From: Hanleya hanleyi
Taxonomy: Eukaryota; Mollusca; Polyplacophora; Lepidopleurida; Hanleyidae
Length of the DNA stretch: 64,000 bases
Direction of reading: 5' to 3'
Assembly (NCBI GenBank): GCA_036873755.1
Contig: JAVTVY010037077.1
Coordinates: forward strand, 107,802-171,801
A program made the position numbers and the translations under genes. Under the pieces are notes generated by a model, which was not told where the DNA came from, made no database searches, and saw only the letters and a program-made list of their open reading frames with translations. Positions 59,504 to 64,000 of this stretch are shown in pieces (the stretch's first letter is position 1; the number at the start of each line of letters is the position of its first letter).

Positions 59504-60798
59504 TCACACAGGACGTTGCGCGCCTTGTCCACTTGAATGATGTTTGTCAAACTCGGCGTAGCAGATCACATTGACGGTGGTCGCCAGGGCTCGTGCAAAG
59601 TGGATTTCCAACCGTAAGTTGCCTTGCTTGGCCAGGGCCAGCTGATGATCGTTCTCTAAGGTGGGGGTTAGATCGAAACAGAACAACGTGTATCCGTTCG
59701 CGTAGTCCTCCCGACTGATCATATTCCCTTCGTCCTGGTTGATTTGACCGGTGGCTGTAAACAGGCTCTGATAGGCTCGAATGAAATTCCTCCGCCCCAA
59801 GTTCGGGGTTAAGGCCGTGGCTGGCACCTGTTGTCCATCCACATGCAGGGCCACAAAATTGATGCCGAAATGTTTAAAGTCAAACGGATTCTCTGGGTAG
59901 GCTCCGCTGAAACTGGTATTTTCCACAGAGGCCAGGATCAATCGCTTGGGTAGTTCCCCCAGGAACAGGTTTTCTTTGTTGGCACCCATATTTCCAGCAG
60001 GCACAGAGAACACTTTGGTTTGTACACGTCGGATAGGGTACTGGGCTGGTTTTGTTTCCAAGGCTTTCATGTGTCCCAATTGAACGGCTGGATTCGGTTT
60101 CACTTTTCGGACATACAGGACTGCGTCTTGGAGGACAATCTTATAGTCCGCTACATGCCCCTCTACGTTAGTGGCCATCAAGGCGAAGGTGGGAGGCGCC
60201 CGTATCAGTCGGATTTTGATGGGGTCTTGTTCAAGAGGTACCGGTCTTGCATGAACATGTCTGCATGCAGTCGACCCATCATATCCACCGAGGCACTGTT
60301 CGCAGTGAAAGCCTTCCGTTTGTTATATCCCCCATTGTCCGCCGTGTCCATGTGCTCGGCCGTGTCCTTGTAGAATAAAGCGGTTGTCAGCTGAGATTTT
60401 AGCCTCTCGGCCATACGACAACAGTGTCTCGATGTAGGCTCGATAGGGGTACGTGTTGGTGGAGTCACTGATGAGTTTGTCGCTGAGAAAAATATCCACC
60501 TGCTGAAACATCGAGTGCGGCCAGAGATTCGTCGGGCCCACCGTTGCTTGGTCAGCGATTCTGGTGCCAGCTCCATTGACCACCTTGGCTTTCACATACA
60601 AGTAGGTATGGGCTAAATCCACATAGGCCGTATCCGCATTACTGATGGTGAACTCGATGGGCCCGGTTTCGTTGATGCTGGAGAGCGGGAGATGCTCCAC
60701 CCATAATCCTTGTTCGACACTGGTTTGTGTGGGCGGCACGGTCCACAAATCAAATTCACTGTTGGTGGAGGGCAGGACTCGGCGTGGATTAAGGCCAT
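59504..60798 (-). pseudogene. Major capsid protein (double-jelly-roll, Polinton type), three frameshifts
   Basis: Start at the ATG at 60798 (cATGGCC), which directly follows the stop of the upstream gene's old frame. Conserved phrases: VPPTQTSVE, the early IEFTISN and YLYVKAKVV strands, KDTAEHMD, the FKHFGINF-LHVDGQQVP block and the C-terminal ENDHQLALAKQGNLRLEIHF. The frame changes near 60770, near 60385 and near 60235, so no continuous protein is made. Length is about 430 codons, as in Polintons. This is the defining virion protein and supports the viral origin of the element. The breaks show this copy cannot make capsids. Confidence 0.9.
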
Positions 60799-60801
60799 GT
60801 T

Positions 60802-61209
60802 TTAAGAAAAGATATCCCGGGTCTTCTTGGATGTGCGTCGTCGCTGGGTCGGTCGTCGACTGGTGCGTGATCTCGGTGGGGCAGCTCTTTTATTCCCTAC
60901 GGTGCGTTGTGCTTTGGCCACCAAGACGCCTCCCGCTTCTTTGGCCCGTCGTTTCAAGGCTTGTCAGGGTGCCGTACCCCCCAAGACATCACCGGCCACT
61001 TGCAGTCCACTGCGTACCGCTTGTTTGCCGATTGCTTTCACCCCACGCGTCACCAAGGGCAGGAACGTTTTCACAATGCTGCCGAGTATGTTCCCCAGTC
61101 CATGTCCTCGTTGCATGCGTGCACCGCTAAAGACCGGAAAGCCACCCCCGGCCTGTTGGGCATCATAGTCGGCATAGCTGCGTGCATCGCACTCGTAAGG
61201 TACTTTCAT
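60802..61209 (-). pseudogene. pVI/pX-like minor core protein, premature stop
   Basis: ATG at 61209, overlapping the stop of the penton gene by one base (TAATG). Residues 18-45 hold AQQAGGGFPVFSG and RGHGLGNILG. An amphipathic segment (ILGSIVKTFLPLVTRGVKAI) follows, like the membrane-active part of adenovirus pVI. A TGA at 60964 stops it after 81 codons. The same frame then continues 53 codons with a very basic end (SRRPTQRRRTSKK) to TAA at 60802, just before the capsid ATG. The family normally has that basic tail, so the TGA is a disabling mutation. Confidence 0.75.
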
Positions 61210-61997
61210 TATGCGAAGTGGGGAGCACGTGCTTGTCGAAAATGAAGTGTCAGCACCACTTTTCCTCGTTCGAATGCCACCGCTCGTCCCGTGTCATCTC
61301 TTATATCCACCGTGATCGTGTTGATGTCAGTTTGTCGTACGGGCAAGTAGAGCATGTGGGTGAAACTGTGGGTGACTTGATCGCCATACGTCTTTTTAAT
61401 GGGGACCACCCGTAACAGAGGTGTGTTGATATCGCCCACGATGTGGTTGTCCACCACGTCCGAGTAGACGTAGAGTCCGTACATACCCGACTTCATATCT
61501 ATCGGCATCTCGCCATGGTGTTGGTTGGGACCAGCGAACGTCTGTAGATCGAAACCCAGCATTTGCTGTAGTGTAGGACTGAGTTTCACATTCACGGTAT
61601 CGGTGACGGTAAGCTGTGCCTTGTCGTTGTGTACGTTGACATCGAAGAACACGGTTTTCTTGAAGCGCAAGGCTATCAGGCGTGTTGCACTATCCGTCAC
61701 CCCCCGTAGCGCCTTATCATGCATCAGTCTTGACAGCCCACCCATGAACTCTTTGGGGGTATCGTATTGGCCTTCGGGCAGGGTGAGCCAGGTGTTTTTG
61801 CCTTCGTAGGTGACCTCGTACCACACTTCATTGGCTCGCACGTTGTACCACGAGTAAGGGTATTGGATATCCACGAGGGCACATTCCCACCGGCCAGGTA
61901 AATGTAACGGTTGCGGTAACTGGGTGACGTACTTGGCCACGGTGTTGTCAGGAAACACATCCAGTGAACTGTTACTGGGTAGGGTCAGGTAAAACAT
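61209..61997 (-). CDS. Penton-like minor capsid protein (single jelly-roll), 262 aa, intact
   Basis: ATG at 61997. It begins MFYLTLPSNSS and includes the motif WECALVDIQYPYSWYNV, a KLSPTLQQMLGFD helix-strand block and GLYVYSDVVDNHIVGD, with LLRVVPI near the end. These are hallmarks of the Polinton penton homologue, which occupies capsid vertices. Length matches the family. There are no breaks. It lies between the conserved structural-region gene and the pVI/pX-like gene and overlaps the latter by one base. Confidence 0.85.
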   Translation of the reverse strand: MFYLTLPSNSSLDVFPDNTVAKYVTQLPQPLHLPGRWECALVDIQYPYSWYNVRANEVWYEVTYEGKNTWLTLPEGQYDTPKEFMGGLSRLMHDKALRGVTDSATRLIALRFKKTVFFDVNVHNDKAQLTVTDTVNVKLSPTLQQMLGFDLQTFAGPNQHHGEMPIDMKSGMYGLYVYSDVVDNHIVGDINTPLLRVVPIKKTYGDQVTHSFTHMLYLPVRQTDINTITVDIRDDTGRAVAFERGKVVLTLHFRQARAPHFA

Positions 61998-62030
61998 GGC
62001 GACTGAGCTGTCCTGCTGCTGCTGTTGGTT

Positions 62031-62875
62031 TTAATAGGTCTTCCAGGCCTTGGGCGGTTGTGTCCGGCGTCGTGTTCGGCGCGTTGACTTGCTACGTGTC
62101 ACGGCTCTGGAGATGTGGGGTGTCTTGATCAAGGGTGTTTTTTTATAGGCGCGAAAAGAAAGTGCCCGTTGTGGTGGTGTTTTGGGGGGTGACTCCGGTT
62201 CCCATTCGACTTCCCAAGAAGGTAGTGGGCCACTCGGTGATTGCTGGGTTTGCTGCATAAAGGCCCAGCGGTGGGGGTTCCCCACCAATTCCTGTGGTAC
62301 ATGCATGTCTTTCAAGCCTTGAGCGAAGGCCTCCCATCCTCGAGGATCGGTGTGCGATCTGCGTTGACGCATTAGATCATTCACTAAATCCGTCATGTGG
62401 GTGCCGGGGACCACCTGATTCTGTACCAGGAGTTCGCCTTTATCATTCCAAGTCATGTTGGATTCTGTTTCATCCGTTGTAATACCAGGCCAGCTTGTTT
62501 CTTGAACGAGGCAGGCACACTCTTCAGCACTTCGTCTTCCACCCACTGTGGGGCTGTGGGGGCTACCTCACCCGGCTGTTGGAGCGGTGCTGAGGTCAGC
62601 GGTCTGTCACGTGGTGGTGGTGGTGGTGGTGGTGCTGCTGCTGTTGCTGGGGTAGACAGGGTTTTGTATTGGTCCATGAACGTCATGTACCGTTGAAGCG
62701 TCTCATTGTACCGTTGTACTTTCTCACTGTCGCTTAACCCCGGTCTCTGTAAGATCTGTTGCATCTCTCCATCGAGGCTGTTTATGGTCTTCACCGTAGG
62801 TGGGACAGGGTAGGGTGATTGGAGGTTTTGCAGGAACCATGGTTCGACGAGGACCATTTTTTTCGTGTGGTTCAT
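62031..62875 (-). pseudogene. Polinton conserved protein of the capsid region, one frameshift
   Basis: ATG at 62875, overlapping the stop of the upstream gene as ATGA. The N-terminal half reads KKMVLVEPWFL, then LDGEMQQILQRPGLSDSEK and YNETLQRYM, then a Pro-run. The frame shifts near 62455-62470. The second half gives WNDKGELLVQNQVVPGTHM, VNDLMRQRR, GWEAFAQGLKDMHVPQELVG, and a basic tail. A two-part protein with these phrases is common beside Polinton capsid genes in animal genomes. Its role is not established and I leave it unnamed. Confidence 0.7.
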
Positions 62876-63212
62876 TGTCGGCCGAAGAGTCCACCCAATA
62901 CTGGACCCAACACGGAAGCGGCCAACGGTGCTAAGATGGCCCCAAGAAAGCCGCCTTTCTGTAACACCTTTTTCTTTTGTGTTTGAGGACCCGCTTGTGG
63001 ACTAGGGTTCGGAGACCTGTCTTATGCTTGGCCAACTTGGTCTTCTGAGCCGGAGTCAGTGGTACGTTGCCTTTTAACAGATTGTACCCGATCTCGCACA
63101 GACAGCGTACAAGGTCAGGGTTCGCACCGCGTACAACGGTTCGGACCAACTCGGGTGGGGCCGTCTTCAATACACGGAGCGTGGGAGCGTGCTTCCGTAC
63201 TCGCGCAGACAT
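62872..63212 (-). pseudogene. Small basic protein of the capsid cluster, one frameshift
   Basis: ATG at 63212 (MSARVRKHAPTL), since the upstream start is TTG. It is rich in Lys/Arg, with CLCEIGYNLLKGNVPL and TPAQKTKLAKHK. The frame shifts near 62975 in an A-run. The old frame continues into a Gly/Leu-rich hydrophobic end and a TGA at 62872 that overlaps the next gene's ATG. The family is typical of Polinton-type clusters, possibly a core or membrane-associated protein (inference). Confidence 0.7.
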
Positions 63213-63247
63213 CCTGTACAACTAATGCCAGAACCCACAACTCTGCC

Positions 63248-63257
63248 CTTTTTATCC
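63248..63257 (-). promoter_or_regulatory. TATA-like box upstream of the small basic gene
   Basis: GGATAAAAAG on the minus strand, about 37 bases before the ATG at 63212 and downstream of the ATPase poly(A) signal. Consistent with an independent start for the structural series. Confidence 0.5.
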
Positions 63258-63297
63258 ACCTCACAGACAAAGTCAACCTGCTGTGGTATTCATTCTT

Positions 63298-63360
63298 TTT
63301 ATTATTCCCCATCATCAAACACACAAACCCCAGCTGGGGGCGCCACTGTGGGTGTGTTTA
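63298..63360 (-). terminator. ATPase 3'-end hairpin region and AATAAA
   Basis: acacacccacagtggcgccc and cagctggggtttgtgtgt form an imperfect hairpin within the last ATPase codons, with the loop ggcgccccca like ggctccccca elsewhere. The stop TAA is at about 63302 and AATAAA at 63303-63298 overlaps it. Confidence 0.55.
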
Positions 63361-63970
63361 CATTATTTTTGCATGTACACGTGGTGGGTCTCTCCGGGAA
63401 AGATGCCGGTCCGTAGTCGAAGGTGGTCGGGGTGGCTTGCTTGAGGTCGAAGAGCATATACCCGTGCTGAGGGGTTGTGGCATCTTTAAAGGCTTCCAAC
63501 GCAAACGGTGTGCGGCCAGGATACATCTGTCTCGCCAGGTGCAGCAGTTGAGTGGTATCTCTCGGGTTTTTGAAGACCACCAGGTAGTGGGCATTTAAGC
63601 TGATATTCCGATGTTCTTTGTTTTTACTGAACAGATTCTGCACAATGCAGATGATGCTGAGCCGTCGATGATGGCTGCCTTTGGTAAAGAGTTGGGTGAC
63701 CCGTGCATCCGTCTCCGCCATGAGATCATCCACAACCACCAAGGTGTCGGGTTCCAAATCGGCCAGGTTGGGTAGGCCTTCCACGAACGTGATGTGGGGC
63801 ATTGCTGCATACGCTTCGTGCCATTCTCCGTAACACCACACGACTCGGGCAATGGGTGGAGTGATCATGCTGTCGGCGTGTTGAAGGAGCTTCCTGACGA
63901 AGTGCGTTTTGCCGGAGCCCGTCGGTCCTGCGATGACGCAGGTGAGGGGATGTTGCCACCGAGGGTCCAT
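63302..63970 (-). CDS. FtsK/HerA-type genome-packaging ATPase (Polinton/adintovirus), 222 aa, intact
   Basis: ATG at 63970 in context accATGG. Walker A is GPTGSGKT at residues 15-22 and Walker B LVVVDD at 77-82, followed by a sensor-like SIICIVQNLF. The VWCYGEWHEAY and VVFKNPRD segments are typical of the Polinton A32-like packaging ATPase. The enzyme drives DNA into preformed capsids. The last 20 residues overlap a hairpin shared with 3' UTRs elsewhere in the window, so the present C-terminus may be an extension. It is the first gene of the visible minus-strand series; upstream genes would be beyond the window edge. Confidence 0.92.
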   Translation of the reverse strand: MDPRWQHPLTCVIAGPTGSGKTHFVRKLLQHADSMITPPIARVVWCYGEWHEAYAAMPHITFVEGLPNLADLEPDTLVVVDDLMAETDARVTQLFTKGSHHRRLSIICIVQNLFSKNKEHRNISLNAHYLVVFKNPRDTTQLLHLARQMYPGRTPFALEAFKDATTPQHGYMLFDLKQATPTTFDYGPASFPERPTTCTCKNNVNTPTVAPPAGVCVFDDGE

Positions 63971-64000
63971 GGTTTGAGGTCTATCCGTTGTCGTGGTAAC

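Noticed and set aside
63302..63970. Poxvirus- or giant-virus-derived ATPase
   Set aside because: The neighbouring double-jelly-roll capsid, penton and adenain-type protease and the short ATPase length fit a Polinton/adintovirus better.

Overview
The window is nuclear DNA of a marine-type invertebrate. It is AT-rich, has introns with GT..AG borders, and carries many MITEs, a LINE remnant, a tRNA-derived SINE and long diverged repeat families. I cannot place the lineage more closely from sequence alone. There are no bacterial operons, rRNA genes or CRISPR arrays.

Layout. (1) About 0.17-6.15 kb, minus strand: the 3' part of a host gene. Six exons with matching phases encode an Arg/Ser-rich 13-residue repeat region followed by a Ser run and a Lys-rich tail. 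Its introns hold a TTAA-flanked MITE and a foldback element. (2) About 7.3-20.2 kb: a nest of mobile DNA. An old inverted-repeat element is split in its left arm by a 4.7-kb transposon with perfect TIRs and in its right arm by a foldback MITE. Inside are a hAT-like element and two copies of a repeat full of nuclear-receptor response elements. (3) 21.1-22.5 kb: a 5'-truncated LINE. (4) 23.35-32.3 kb: a 3.5-kb inverted duplication around a 1.9-kb spacer, each arm carrying a broken zinc-finger gene and tandem repeats loaded with CRE and NRF1-type sites. (5) 34.9-42.8 kb: more decayed virus-like cassettes: an RT-like remnant, a PC4-like gene, two more zinc-finger genes (one split by a SINE) and a duplicated small ORF. 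(6) 44.5-53 kb: dispersed and tandem repeats with no recognisable gene. (7) 53.2-64 kb: the best-preserved part, an endogenous Polinton/Maverick (adintovirus-like) element. Read on the minus strand from the right edge it gives packaging ATPase, small basic protein, conserved structural-region protein, penton-like minor capsid protein, pVI/pX-like protein, major capsid protein and adenain-type protease. Left of these lie an intact CARD-only gene (plus strand) and an intact RING gene (minus strand).

The capsid gene has three frameshifts and three neighbours have one break each, so this copy is a fossil. ATPase, penton, protease, CARD and RING remain open. Integrase and the catalytic part of DNA polymerase B are not in the window; they may lie beyond 64,000 or be lost. 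The zinc-finger ORFs may be N-terminal pieces of a Polinton polymerase (inference).

The main observation is regulatory. Several virus-like genes share one build: a tandem array of short sites, then a TATA box, then an ATG some 35-160 bases on. The arrays differ between genes and match different widespread animal factors by consensus: YY1-like before CARD and RING, MEF2-like before the PC4-like gene, CRE and NRF1 in the inverted repeats, NF-Y/Sp1/E2F in an orphan block. A second shared device is a small hairpin with paired base changes just before AATAAA at five 3' ends. Both could be tested by alignment and transcript mapping.
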